Origin: Candidatus Rokuibacteriota bacterium
GTDB taxonomy: Bacteria > Methylomirabilota > Methylomirabilia > Rokubacteriales > CSP1-6
NCBI GenBank assembly: GCA_003220685.1
Contig: QHTE01000060.1
Span: 41,416 to 105,415 of the forward strand
DNA: 64,000 bases
Direction of reading: 5' to 3'
This document shows, piece by piece, positions 7,950 to 16,891 of this stretch. Position 1 is the stretch's first letter. Each line of letters opens with the position of its first letter. Position numbers and translations under genes: made by a program. A model generated the notes under the pieces. It had not been told where the DNA came from, did no database searches, and saw only the letters and a program-made list of their open reading frames with translations.

Positions 7950-10141
7950 TCGGGCGGCTCGCGCGCACCGGGACCGACGAGCTGATCTGCCGCGGCCGTC
8001 AGGAGGCCTCGAAGCTCCTCGAGCGCGCGGGCGTGATCGCGCGCGTCGGGCTCGGATCCACACACGGCGTGACGCTCGAGCGCTTCCGCGCCGTCGCCCC
8101 GCGGCGTTTCTTCGACGGCGCGGTGAGCGGCGACACGCCGAGGCTCCTGATCGACCGGATGCCGGCCGTGCGCGACGAGATCGTGACGGGAGCCGAGGCG
8201 GCGTGTCGCGGCCGCTTCGATCTGCTCGGCTACGAGGGCCTGTCGTTCGGCGATCCGGTGGACTGGAGCCTCGATCCGGTCTCCGGTCGCCGCGCGCCCC
8301 GCAAGCACTGGAGCCGGCTCGACCCGCTCGACCGGAACACGGTCGGCGACAGCAAGGTCATCTGGGAGCTGAACCGCCACCAGTGGATGGTGCGGCTCGG
8401 GCAGGCCTACGGCCTGACCGGCGAGCTCCGCTACGCCCGCGCCTTCGCCGAGTACATAACGCAGTGGATCGACGCGAATCCGCCCGGGATCGGGATCAAC
8501 TGGGCGAGCAGCCTCGAGGTCTCGTTCAGGCTGATCGCGTGGTGCTGGGCGCTGCTGCTGCTCCGGGGCGCGCCGGTGCTGTCACGAGCGCTCTTCGACC
8601 GGATCGTGCGCGCGCTCTGGGCCCACGCCGCGCACGTGGAGCGCTACCTCTCGTACTACTTCTCGCCGAACACGCATCTCACCGGCGAGGCTCTCGGGCT
8701 CGTCTACGCCGGGTCGATCTTCCCGGAGCTGCCGCGCGCCGCCCGCTGGCGCGAGCTCGGCACGCGGATCCTGCTGGAGCAGAGCGCGCGCCACATCCTG
8801 GACGACGGCGTCTACTTCGAGCTGTCGACCGGCTACCAGCGGTACACGCTCGAGTTCTACCTGCACCTGCTGATACTGAGCACGCGCAACGGTCGGCCGC
8901 TTCCGCCGGCGGTCGCCGAGCGCGTGGGCCGGATGCTCGACTTCCTGCTGGCCATCCGGTGCCCCGACGGCTCGATGCCGCAGATCGGGGACGCCGACAG
9001 CGGGACGCTCGTGCCGCTCGCGCGGCGCGCCCAGGACGACGTCCGCGGCGTGCTCGCGACCGCCGCCGTCGTCTTCGGCCGCGCCGACTGTGCGTGGGCG
9101 GCCGGCGCCGCGGCGCCCGAGGTGCTCTGGCTGCTGGGCCCGGCCGGGCTCGAGGCCTTCGACTCGCTCCGGCCGGCACCGCCGGCCGGACCGCCCTCGC
9201 GCCTCTTCGCGCACGGCGGTTACGCGGTCATGCGGAGCGGGTGGGCGCCGGACGCTCATCAGCTGATCTTCGACGTGGGGCCGCTCGGCTGTCCGGTGAG
9301 CGGCGGGCACGGCCACGCCGATCTCCTGAGCGTGCAGTGCGCGGTCTTCGGCGAGCCCTATCTCGTCGACGCCGGTACCTACTGCTACGCCGGCGATCTC
9401 GTGAGCCGCCGCTATTTCCGCTCGACGGCCGCGCACAGCACGGTGGTGGTGGACGGCGCGTCCCAGGCGGCGCCGGCCGGACCGTTCCGCTGGGCGGCGC
9501 GGCCGGAGGCGCGGCTCCTCGACTGGCGGTCGACGCCGGATCTCGACTGCGCGGAGGGCCATCACCGCGCGTACGTCGAGCTGGCCTGCGGCGGCGTCGT
9601 CCATCGGCGTCGCGTGGTCTTCGTCAGGGGCGCCTACTGGGTCGTCGTCGACGACCTCGAGGGCGAGGGCGAGCACCAGGTCGAGCTCCAGTTCCAGTTC
9701 GCGCCGCTCGAGGTGCAGGTCGACCCGACCTTGTGGGCGCGCGCGCGCGGGCGAACCGGGAGCGAGCTGCTGGTGCGCCCGTTCGCGAGCGTCGCGCTCA
9801 AGGCGAGCGTGCACAGCGGCGAGCTCGATCCGCTTCGCGGCTGGGTCTCGCCGGTCTACGGGCGGCGGGAGCCCGCGCCGCTCCTGGTCTACTCCACCGT
9901 CACGACCTTTCCCCTTCGCGTGCTGACACTGCTCCTGCCGAGCCGCGGTCCGCGCGCGTCGGCGCCCTCGGTGTCGTCGGTGGCCGGCGCCGACGGCGAG
10001 CCCATCGGCCTCGTGCTCGAGGCCACGGGCGAGCGCCTCGCGTTCGGTGAGCACGGACGGCCGGAGATTCGCAACCACGCGATACCGGCGGCGCGCGACC
10101 CCGAGCCGCCGGCGACGTGGACAACGAGCGGTGAGCCATGA
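7946..10141 (+). CDS. Heparinase II/III-family (alginate lyase-fold) protein
   Basis: A 731-residue protein with an alpha/alpha-toroid N-terminal half (NRHQWMVRLGQAYGLTGE near residues 142-159, YLSYYFSPNTHLTGEALG) and a C-terminal beta-sheet heparinase II/III domain. That domain has the SGGHGHADLLS motif near 452-462 and FRSTAAHSTVVVDG further on. This fold cleaves uronate-containing polysaccharides by beta-elimination. Within biosynthetic loci such proteins trim or edit the polymer, or clear misrouted product. No clear signal peptide is present at the N terminus, so its location is uncertain. GTG start in a GTGA overlap; ends in an ATGA overlap. Confidence 0.85.
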   Translation: MIGRLARTGTDELICRGRQEASKLLERAGVIARVGLGSTHGVTLERFRAVAPRRFFDGAVSGDTPRLLIDRMPAVRDEIVTGAEAACRGRFDLLGYEGLSFGDPVDWSLDPVSGRRAPRKHWSRLDPLDRNTVGDSKVIWELNRHQWMVRLGQAYGLTGELRYARAFAEYITQWIDANPPGIGINWASSLEVSFRLIAWCWALLLLRGAPVLSRALFDRIVRALWAHAAHVERYLSYYFSPNTHLTGEALGLVYAGSIFPELPRAARWRELGTRILLEQSARHILDDGVYFELSTGYQRYTLEFYLHLLILSTRNGRPLPPAVAERVGRMLDFLLAIRCPDGSMPQIGDADSGTLVPLARRAQDDVRGVLATAAVVFGRADCAWAAGAAAPEVLWLLGPAGLEAFDSLRPAPPAGPPSRLFAHGGYAVMRSGWAPDAHQLIFDVGPLGCPVSGGHGHADLLSVQCAVFGEPYLVDAGTYCYAGDLVSRRYFRSTAAHSTVVVDGASQAAPAGPFRWAARPEARLLDWRSTPDLDCAEGHHRAYVELACGGVVHRRRVVFVRGAYWVVVDDLEGEGEHQVELQFQFAPLEVQVDPTLWARARGRTGSELLVRPFASVALKASVHSGELDPLRGWVSPVYGRREPAPLLVYSTVTTFPLRVLTLLLPSRGPRASAPSVSSVAGADGEPIGLVLEATGERLAFGEHGRPEIRNHAIPAARDPEPPATWTTSGEP

Positions 10142-11262
10142 TCTGGATGGCGGTTCTCGGCCTCGGTCTCGTCGTCGTCTTCGTCTCGTACGGCGGCTAC
10201 GCGCTGTGGGTGGCGTGGCTCGCGCGCGTGCGACCCGTGCCGACGGCCGCGCGCTATCTGCCGGACGCGCTCCTGCCCAGCGTCACCTGCGTGATGGCGG
10301 CTTCGAACGAAGCCGTGCTCATTCGTCACAAGCTCCGGGGACTCACGCGGCAGGACTACCCGGCGGACAAGTTCGCGATCATCGTCGTGAGCGATGGATC
10401 GACCGACGCCACTGACGCCATCGTGCGCGCCTGGGCCCGTCGCGATCGCCGCATCCGCCTCTTGCGCACGGAGCGGCGCAGCGGCAAGCCGACCGCGCTG
10501 AACCTGGCGCGCTCTCACATCGCGAGCGACGTCACGGTGCTCATGGACGTCCGCCAGTCGCTCACGCAGGGGGCGATCCGCGAGCTCGTGGCGCACCTCG
10601 CCGACCCCGGCGTCGGTGTCGTCTCCGGGGACCTGCGGATGAAGGGCGACGCGTACTGGACGTACGAAAGGTTCGTGCGCAAGTGCGAGTCACGCTCCGG
10701 ATCGATGGTGCAGGTCACCGGCTCGCTCTACGCGGTGCGGACGGCGGATCTGCCGGAGATCCCCCCGGACATGATCCTCGACGACGTGTACGTGCCGCTG
10801 AAGATCGCGCTGAGCGGCCGGCGGATCGTCATGGCCGAGGGCGCCGGCAGCCTGGACGTCGCTACCCGCTCGGCGAGCGACGAGTTCGTGCGCAAGGTGC
10901 GGACGCTCGCCGGGCTCGTCCAGATCTGCCACTGCTTCGAGGGATGCCTCAATCCGGCGAAGAACCCGGTCTGGGGACGCTTCGTGCTGCACAAGCTCTC
11001 GCGGCTGGCCTGCCCGTACGGTCTACTCCTGGTGCTCGCGGGCGCCGCGATGGCCGAGGGCCTCGGCTACGGCACGGCGATCGTGAGCGGCGTCGGGGTC
11101 GGCCTCGTCGGCCTCACGCGGTGGCCCGGGCCCTCGCCGCGTCTGGTGACCCTGGTCCGATCGTTCCTGGCGCTCAACCTGGCGGCCCTCTGGGCGATGC
11201 CGTCCTACTACCTCAGGCGCACTTCAGTGACGTGGCGACGGGTTGAGGTCGACCGTACATGA
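10138..11262 (+). CDS. GT2 family glycosyltransferase with C-terminal membrane segments
   Basis: A 374-residue processive-type GT2 enzyme. An N-terminal membrane helix is followed by the GT-A domain with VVSDGSTDA near residues 83-91, SGKPTALNLARS, and an LDDVYVPLKI segment near 212 that corresponds to the metal/acceptor region. Hydrophobic segments follow toward the C terminus (about 295-350). The architecture resembles a shortened BcsA/IcaA-like synthase or an undecaprenyl-phosphate sugar transferase. It belongs to the coupled operon, with a four-base overlap upstream. Its stop overlaps the ATG of a short remnant ORF at 11259, which marks a disturbed stretch of the locus. Confidence 0.85.
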   Translation: MIWMAVLGLGLVVVFVSYGGYALWVAWLARVRPVPTAARYLPDALLPSVTCVMAASNEAVLIRHKLRGLTRQDYPADKFAIIVVSDGSTDATDAIVRAWARRDRRIRLLRTERRSGKPTALNLARSHIASDVTVLMDVRQSLTQGAIRELVAHLADPGVGVVSGDLRMKGDAYWTYERFVRKCESRSGSMVQVTGSLYAVRTADLPEIPPDMILDDVYVPLKIALSGRRIVMAEGAGSLDVATRSASDEFVRKVRTLAGLVQICHCFEGCLNPAKNPVWGRFVLHKLSRLACPYGLLLVLAGAAMAEGLGYGTAIVSGVGVGLVGLTRWPGPSPRLVTLVRSFLALNLAALWAMPSYYLRRTSVTWRRVEVDRT

Positions 11263-11381
11263 GCCCGCGACGCCTCCGCGTGCACGTCGTCACCGAGGAC
11301 GACCCGTTCGCCGAGCTGCCGCAGGACCGGGTCCAGCTCCTGGCCATCGACATCACGCCCATGGGGTATCGCCTCGTATGA
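11259..11381 (+). pseudogene. 40-codon N-terminal remnant, possibly a formyltransferase-like gene
   Basis: An ATGA-coupled start at 11259 opens a 40-codon frame (MSPRRLRVHVVTEDDPF...) that stops at 11381. The N-terminal beta-strand followed by VTEDDPF resembles the first strand of nucleotide-sugar or methionyl formyltransferase-like proteins, but the rest of any such domain is absent. The stop codon overlaps the ATG of the next fragment. It may be the residue of a deletion that joined the beginning of one operon gene to the end of another. It could also be a genuine short coupling peptide. The assignment to formyltransferases is from memory of the motif and is weak. Confidence 0.4.
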
Positions 11382-11605
11382 TTCCCTGTCTGCACTCCTG
11401 GGAATTCGACCCCGACCAGCCGCGCGTTGGCCGCGCGGGCCGGATGCGGACGGCTCGCCACTACGTGAGCCTCTCGCGCACCCTGCCGCGCATCCGGCGA
11501 CTCATCGGGTGGCTCGAGGGCGCCGGCGCCAGCTTCATGACGGCGCGCGACTTCGTCGAGCGCGTCGCAGCGCAGGCGCGGTCGCCGCGCGCGGTGGGAC
11601 CATGA
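11378..11605 (+). pseudogene. C-terminal remnant of a polysaccharide deacetylase
   Basis: A 75-codon frame beginning IPCLHSWEFDPDQPRV and continuing with RTARHYVSLSRTLPRIRRL. This matches the C-terminal tail seen in exopolysaccharide-locus polysaccharide deacetylases (xFHPWExDPxQPR...xHYxxL). The catalytic NodB core that should precede it is missing. The fragment's ATG overlaps the stop of the 11259 remnant, and its end overlaps the start of the methyltransferase (ATGA), so translation coupling through the scar is preserved. I read it as the 3' end left after an internal deletion. The complete deacetylase in the locus is at 14-1120. Confidence 0.6.
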
Positions 11606-12459
11606 GGGCCGGCGCGCTGGAGAAGCTCTCGGACTGGGACGTCTACCGGTTCGGCCTCGAGGTCGGGGCCCGGACGCTGCCCCTCGCGCCGCGCGACGCG
11701 CTCAAGCGGCTCGTCCTGCCCGTCGAGTACATCCGCTGCGCCGAATTCCGCTACGTGCTCGAGCACCTCGACGTCGCCGCGGATCATCAGGTCCTCGACA
11801 TCGGGAGCCCGAAGCTCTTGTCGCTGTTCCTGGCTGCGCGCGTCGGCGCCCGCGTGTGGGCGACCGACCTCGTCGACTATTTCTTCCCGGCGTACGCCGC
11901 CTACGCGGCGTGCGTGCTCGGTGGGCACCGCGAGCGCTTCCGCATGGAGACGCAGGACGCCCAGGGGCTCACGTACGAGGACGGCGCCTTCGACCGGGTC
12001 TTCTCCGTCTCGGTCGTCGAGCACATTCCGGGCGACGGCGACGTCGCCGCGATGCACGAGATCGCGCGCGTGCTCCGGCCAGGCGGCCTCGTCTGCCTCA
12101 CGGTGCCCTGGAGCGACCGCGGATATGTCGAGGAGTTTCAACGCCCGGACTCAGACGCCTACTGGGTGAAGCCGGGCGATGGGGAGCCGGTGTTCTATCA
12201 GCGGGCCTACGACCGCGACTCGCTGCGCAAGCGTCTGCTGGGCCATCACCGTCTCGACGTGGTCGACGTGAGCTTCTGGGGCGAGCGTCGGATCGCGGTC
12301 GAGGACGCGATCCTCAGCCGTCGCCTGCCGCGCCTGGCCCGGTACGCGATGCTCCCCGCTCACTTCGCGCTCAACCGCCTCTTCCTGCGCCGGCTCGGAG
12401 AAGCGGAGCCCTCGCGCAAGAAGGTCGCGTGCGTGACCATGCGCCGGCGGGCGACCTGA
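11602..12459 (+). CDS. Class I SAM-dependent methyltransferase
   Basis: A 285-residue protein with a Rossmann-type methyltransferase core. Motif I is VLDIGSPKLLSLFL near residues 63-76; the acidic end of strand 2 is in ATDLVDYF; motif IV/post-IV is FDRVFSVSVVEHI near 130; and LRPGGLVCLTVPW follows. It most likely methylates a sugar or lipid-linked intermediate of the polymer. The C-terminal ~80 residues are Arg-rich. The start at 11602 overlaps the stop of the preceding remnant. The acceptor is unknown. Confidence 0.83.
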   Translation: MRAGALEKLSDWDVYRFGLEVGARTLPLAPRDALKRLVLPVEYIRCAEFRYVLEHLDVAADHQVLDIGSPKLLSLFLAARVGARVWATDLVDYFFPAYAAYAACVLGGHRERFRMETQDAQGLTYEDGAFDRVFSVSVVEHIPGDGDVAAMHEIARVLRPGGLVCLTVPWSDRGYVEEFQRPDSDAYWVKPGDGEPVFYQRAYDRDSLRKRLLGHHRLDVVDVSFWGERRIAVEDAILSRRLPRLARYAMLPAHFALNRLFLRRLGEAEPSRKKVACVTMRRRAT

Positions 12460-12472
12460 GGGGGCGCTGACC

Positions 12473-14398
12473 ATGTGCGGCATCGTCGGCATCGTCGGCC
12501 TGAACTCGCGCGAGCCCGTGGACGAGACGCGCCTGAAGATCGCGCGAGACGTCCTGCGCCACCGCGGGCCCGACGGCGAGGGACTCTGGAGCGAGGGGCC
12601 GGTAGGGCTCGGCTTCCGGCGGCTCGCGATCATCGACGTCGAGGGCGGCGCCCAGCCGATGCCCAACGAGGACGGCAGCGTGTGGGTCGTCTTCAACGGC
12701 GAGATCTACAATCACGCCGCGCTCCGGCCGTGGCTCGAGGCGCGCGGCCATCGCTATCGCACGCGCAGCGACACGGAGACGATCGTGCACCTCTACGAGG
12801 AAGAGGGCGAGCGCTGCGTGGAGCGGCTGCAGGGCATGTTCGCGTTCGCCGTGTGGGACCGCGCGCGACGGCGGCTGCTCCTCGCGCGCGACCGGCTCGG
12901 GATCAAGCCGCTCTACTACGCGCTGACCGATCGCGAGCTGGTCTTCGCCTCCGAGATCAAGGCGATCCTGGCATCGGGCGCCCTGCCGGCGGCGCTCAAC
13001 ACCGCAATCGTCCCCGAGTTCCTCGCCAACCGGTACGTGGCCGGCACCGAGACGTTCTTCCGCGGGGTGACGAAGCTCCTGCCCGGACGCACCCTGACCT
13101 GGTCGGCGGAGGCGGGCCTGTGCGAGCGCCGCTACTGGAGCTTGCCGGCCGAGATGGACGGCGCCGGCTTGAGCCTGGGGGAGGCCGCGGCCGGGACCCG
13201 GGCCGGCCTCGAGGCCGCCGTGCGCAGCCACCTCATGAGCGACGTGCCGCTCGGGCTCTTCCTCTCGGGCGGGCTCGACTCGAGCGCGCTGGCCGGGCTG
13301 ATGTCACGGATGGTCCCGGGACGGATCCGGACGTTCTCGGTGGGCCTGCCCGACGCCGACTCGAACGAGCTCGACTACGCGCGGCTCGTGGCGCGCGCCG
13401 TCGGCTCCGCGCACCGCGAGGTGGTGGTGACATCCGGCGAGTTCTTCGACGCCCTGCCACGGCTCATCCGGCACGAGGACGAGCCGATCGCGTTCACGTC
13501 GAGCGTGCCGCTCTACTTCGTCTCGCGCCTGGCGGCCGAGGACGTGAAGGTGGTGCTGACGGGCGAGGGCGCCGACGAGCTGTTCCTCGGCTATCACCGG
13601 TACCGGATCACGCACTGGAACGACCGCGCGGGTCGCGTCTACGGCACGCTGGCGCCGTCGGGCCTGCGCCGGAGCGTCCGCCGCTCGCTCGGCCGGCTGC
13701 CGCGGCGGCTCGGACGCTACGCGGCGCGGACGTTCCTCGCGCTCGAGTCCGACCCGCGCCACCTCTTCTGCGAGAACTTCGCGGTCTTCCCGACCGCCCT
13801 TCAGCGAGAGCTTCTGGCCGATCCCGAGCTGCTCGCCGTGCGCGATCCGTACGCCGCAGCGCTCGAGCGGTACGCGGCGGCGCCGGGCGGTGATCTCGAT
13901 CGGATGAGCCACGCGGATCTGCAGACCTACCTCGTCGAGCTCCTGATGAAGCAGGACCAGATGAGTATGGCGGCCTCGATCGAGAGCCGGGTGCCCTTCC
14001 TCGACCACGAGTTCGTCGAGCGCGTCGCCGGGATGCCCGGCCGCCTCAAGCTCCGCGGCTGGCAGACCAAGGCCGTGCTGCGCGCGGCCGTCCAGGACGT
14101 CGTGCCTCGCGAGATCCTCGCCCGGCGCAAGATGGGCTTTCCGGTGCCAGTGGGCCGCTGGCTGCGGGGCCCCTTCCGGCCCCTGGTCAACGAGCTCGTG
14201 CTCGGACCGCGCGCGCTCGGCCGCGGGCTCTTCGATCCGGGCGCGTTGCGCCGGCTCACCGAATCGCACCGCGCCGGCGCCGCCGATCACGGCGATCGCC
14301 TGTGGCTCCTCATCAACCTCGAGCTCTGGCAGCGCATGTTCCTCGACGGCGAGGACGCCGCCGGCATCATGGACAGTCTCGGGGCGTCATGCGCCTGA
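12473..14398 (+). CDS. asnB: Asparagine synthase (glutamine-hydrolysing) family amidotransferase
   Basis: A 641-residue AsnB-type enzyme. The nucleophilic Cys2 opens the N-terminal class II glutaminase domain (MCGIVGIVG), with RHRGPDGEG and FNGEIYNH as further glutaminase motifs. The ATP-pyrophosphatase SGGLDSS loop is near residue 266, and LTGEGADELFLGYHRY near 362. The start codon is fixed by Cys2. AsnB paralogs are regular members of exopolysaccharide clusters, where they are thought to amidate a uronic acid or another acidic group instead of making asparagine. The AlgD-like dehydrogenase downstream makes amidation of a uronate a reasonable idea here. It ends 10 bases into the next gene. 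Confidence 0.9.
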   Translation: MCGIVGIVGLNSREPVDETRLKIARDVLRHRGPDGEGLWSEGPVGLGFRRLAIIDVEGGAQPMPNEDGSVWVVFNGEIYNHAALRPWLEARGHRYRTRSDTETIVHLYEEEGERCVERLQGMFAFAVWDRARRRLLLARDRLGIKPLYYALTDRELVFASEIKAILASGALPAALNTAIVPEFLANRYVAGTETFFRGVTKLLPGRTLTWSAEAGLCERRYWSLPAEMDGAGLSLGEAAAGTRAGLEAAVRSHLMSDVPLGLFLSGGLDSSALAGLMSRMVPGRIRTFSVGLPDADSNELDYARLVARAVGSAHREVVVTSGEFFDALPRLIRHEDEPIAFTSSVPLYFVSRLAAEDVKVVLTGEGADELFLGYHRYRITHWNDRAGRVYGTLAPSGLRRSVRRSLGRLPRRLGRYAARTFLALESDPRHLFCENFAVFPTALQRELLADPELLAVRDPYAAALERYAAAPGGDLDRMSHADLQTYLVELLMKQDQMSMAASIESRVPFLDHEFVERVAGMPGRLKLRGWQTKAVLRAAVQDVVPREILARRKMGFPVPVGRWLRGPFRPLVNELVLGPRALGRGLFDPGALRRLTESHRAGAADHGDRLWLLINLELWQRMFLDGEDAAGIMDSLGASCA

Positions 14399-15594
14399 TC
14401 TGGGTGAAGGTCGGGGGCCTCTGGCCGGTCAACACGGGCGGCCGCATCCGCAGCTTTCACATGCTGCGCGAGCTCTCCCGCCGTCACGCGGTGACGCTCC
14501 TCACGACTCACGGCCCCTCGGAGGATCCGCGACTGCTCGCGGCGGCACTCCCGGAATGCGAGGTCGTCTCGATTCCCTGGGCCCTGGCCAAGCGCGGCAG
14601 CGCCCGCTTCGCGCTGGCGCTCGTCCGGTCGTGGCTCTCGTCGCTGCCGGTCGATCTCTACAAGGCGCGGGTCCCGGCGCTCCGGCGCGAGGTCGAGCGA
14701 AGGCTGGCATGCGGGGGAGTCGATCTGGTCGTCGCCGACTTTCTGCTGGCCGCGCCGAACCTCGCGTGCACCGCCGCGCCCCCGACCGTGCTGTTCGCCC
14801 ACAACGTCGAGCACGTGATCTGGCAGCGGCTCGGCGAGGTGGAGCGCCGCGCCTGGCGGCGGATCTTGCTGTCGCTCGAGAGCCGCAAGATGCGCCGCTA
14901 CGAGGCGCGCGCGTGCGCGCAGGCGCGCCTGACGATCGCGGTGTCGGACGCCGACCGCGAGCTCTTGGCCGCCGCCGCGCCGGGCGCCAGCGTCCGCGCG
15001 GTGCCGACGGGTGTCGACATCGACTACTTCGCTCCCGACGGCGTCGCGGAGGTCCCGGGCCGGCTCGTGTTCACCGGATCGATGGACTGGTACCCGAACG
15101 AGGACGGCATCGCCCACTTCATCGAGGCGGTTCTGCCGCGCGTCCGCCGCGAGGTGCCGGCGGCCACCCTGACGGTGGTCGGCCGCAACCCGTCGGACCG
15201 TCTCCGCGACGCCGCGGCGGCGGCCGGCGTGCGCGTCACCGGTCTCGTGGACGACGTGCGGCCGCACATGGCAGAGGCGGCCGTGTACGTCGTGCCGCTC
15301 CGGATCGGCGGCGGGACCCGGCTCAAGATCTTCGAGGCGCTCTCGATGGCCAAGGCGGTCGTCTCGACCGCGGTGGGGGCCGAGGGCCTGCCGGTGGCGC
15401 CGGGCCGGCATTTCCTGCAGGCCGACGAGCCCGCCGCATTCGCCGAGGCCGTGACCTCGCTCCTGCGCGATTCGGCCCGACGCCGCGCGATCGGCGCCGC
15501 GGGCCGCCGCCTGGTCGAGGAGCGGTACTCGTGGTCGAAGGTCGTCGACGAATTCGAAAAGCAATGCGGGGAGGTGCTTCGTCATGCGAGTTAG
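14389..15594 (+). CDS. GT4 family glycosyltransferase (exopolysaccharide-associated)
   Basis: A 401-residue GT-B glycosyltransferase. The N-terminal domain starts RLIWVKVGGLWPVNTGGRI, and a central FAHNVEHVIWQRL segment is typical of the Stp1-like branch associated with PEP-CTERM/XrtA exopolysaccharide loci. The donor-domain motif IFEALSMAKAVVSTAVGAEG lies toward the C terminus. The ATG at 14389 is 10 bases inside the end of asnB, and its stop overlaps the dehydrogenase start by 11 bases. It probably adds one sugar in repeat-unit synthesis. No exosortase gene is visible in this window. Confidence 0.87.
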   Translation: MRLIWVKVGGLWPVNTGGRIRSFHMLRELSRRHAVTLLTTHGPSEDPRLLAAALPECEVVSIPWALAKRGSARFALALVRSWLSSLPVDLYKARVPALRREVERRLACGGVDLVVADFLLAAPNLACTAAPPTVLFAHNVEHVIWQRLGEVERRAWRRILLSLESRKMRRYEARACAQARLTIAVSDADRELLAAAAPGASVRAVPTGVDIDYFAPDGVAEVPGRLVFTGSMDWYPNEDGIAHFIEAVLPRVRREVPAATLTVVGRNPSDRLRDAAAAAGVRVTGLVDDVRPHMAEAAVYVVPLRIGGGTRLKIFEALSMAKAVVSTAVGAEGLPVAPGRHFLQADEPAAFAEAVTSLLRDSARRRAIGAAGRRLVEERYSWSKVVDEFEKQCGEVLRHAS

Positions 15595-16888
15595 CGTGTT
15601 CGGTCTCGGGTACGTGGGGTGCGTGACGGCGGCTTGCCTGGCGAAGGCCGGCCACGCGGTCGTGGGGGTGGACATCAATGCGGAGAAGGTCGCGATGATC
15701 AACGCCGCGACCCCGCCGATCGTCGAGCCCGGGCTCCCCGATCTCCTGCGCGAGGTGGTGGGGACCGGCCGCCTGCGGGCGACGACCTCCAGCGACCACG
15801 CGGTCGCCGAGTCCGACCTCTCGCTGATCTGCGTCGGCACGCCCAGCCGCGCCAACGGCCGCCTCGACGTCGACGCCGTCGTCCGGACCGGCCAGAGCAT
15901 CGGCCAGGCGGTGCGCAAGCGCGCCGAGCCGCACACGGTGGTGCTGCGCAGCACGGTGCTGCCGGGCACGGCCGAGCAATACCTCGTGCCGGCCCTGCTC
16001 GCCGGCGCCGGCGGGCGGGCGGCAACCCGACTTGCGGTGAACCCGGAGTTCATGCGCGAGGGCTCGTCGCTGAGCGACTTCGCCAGGCCGCCGATGACGT
16101 TGGTCGGCTGCGGCGATCCGGCGACGGCGTCGCTCCTGCGCCTGCTCTACGAGAGCGTCCAGGCCCCGTTCGTGCACACCTCGATCCGCACCGCGGAGAT
16201 GGTCAAGTACGCCGCGAACGCGTACCACGCGCTCAAGGTGTGCTTCGCCAACGAGATGGCCGACGTCTGCGCCGCGCTCGGGGCGGACGGCAACGAGGTC
16301 ATGCGCGTGTTCGCCTTGGACCGAAAGCTCAACGTGTCCGAGGCGTATCTGAGGCCCGGCTTCGCTTTCGGCGGCTCGTGTCTGCCGAAGGATCTGCGCG
16401 CGCTGCTCCACGCCGCCCGCGCCGCCGACGTGTCGACGCCGGTGCTTGGATCGATCCTGCCCTCGAACGAGGGGCAGGTGCGCCGCGGCGTCGACGCGGT
16501 GCTGGCCTCGCGGCGCCAGCGCATCGGGGTGGTCGGCCTGTCCTTCAAGGCGGGGACCGACGATCTCAGAGAAAGCCCGATGGTCGGGCTCGTCGAGACC
16601 CTGATCGGCAAGGGCTGCGACGTCCGGATCCTCGACCGCAACGTCGCGACCGCGCGTCTGGTCGGCGCCAACCGCCGCTACATCGAGGGAGAGATCCCGC
16701 ACATCGCGGCCCTGATGTGCCCGGGCGCCGAGGCCCTCCTGGCCCACGCCGAGGTCATCGTGATCGGCAACGCGTGCGAGGACGCGGCGGAGGTGCTGGC
16801 CGGCGTCCGGCCCGAGCACGTGACCGTCGATCTCACGCGAGGCCACGCGACGCGTGCGGCGGCGTCGCGGGCCGGTGGGGGAAGCTGA
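15584..16888 (+). CDS. algD: AlgD-like nucleotide-sugar (GDP-mannose) 6-dehydrogenase
   Basis: A 434-residue NAD-dependent enzyme of the UDP-glucose/GDP-mannose dehydrogenase family. The NAD-binding FGLGYVG motif is at the N terminus, the catalytic Cys266 lies in GGSCLPKD, and a C-terminal domain holds GLSFKAGTDDLRESP. Several stretches, such as FAFGGSCLPKD and the run from SFKAGTDDLRES to GANRRYIEGEIPH, agree with GDP-mannose 6-dehydrogenase AlgD better than with ordinary UDP-glucose dehydrogenases, as far as I recall those families. The product would be a GDP-mannuronate-type donor. With the heparinase-fold and beta-helix proteins nearby, it points to a uronate-containing polymer. A UDP-glucose or UDP-HexNAc substrate cannot be excluded. 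Confidence 0.8.
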   Translation: MRVSVFGLGYVGCVTAACLAKAGHAVVGVDINAEKVAMINAATPPIVEPGLPDLLREVVGTGRLRATTSSDHAVAESDLSLICVGTPSRANGRLDVDAVVRTGQSIGQAVRKRAEPHTVVLRSTVLPGTAEQYLVPALLAGAGGRAATRLAVNPEFMREGSSLSDFARPPMTLVGCGDPATASLLRLLYESVQAPFVHTSIRTAEMVKYAANAYHALKVCFANEMADVCAALGADGNEVMRVFALDRKLNVSEAYLRPGFAFGGSCLPKDLRALLHAARAADVSTPVLGSILPSNEGQVRRGVDAVLASRRQRIGVVGLSFKAGTDDLRESPMVGLVETLIGKGCDVRILDRNVATARLVGANRRYIEGEIPHIAALMCPGAEALLAHAEVIVIGNACEDAAEVLAGVRPEHVTVDLTRGHATRAAASRAGGGS

Positions 16889-16891
16889 CGG

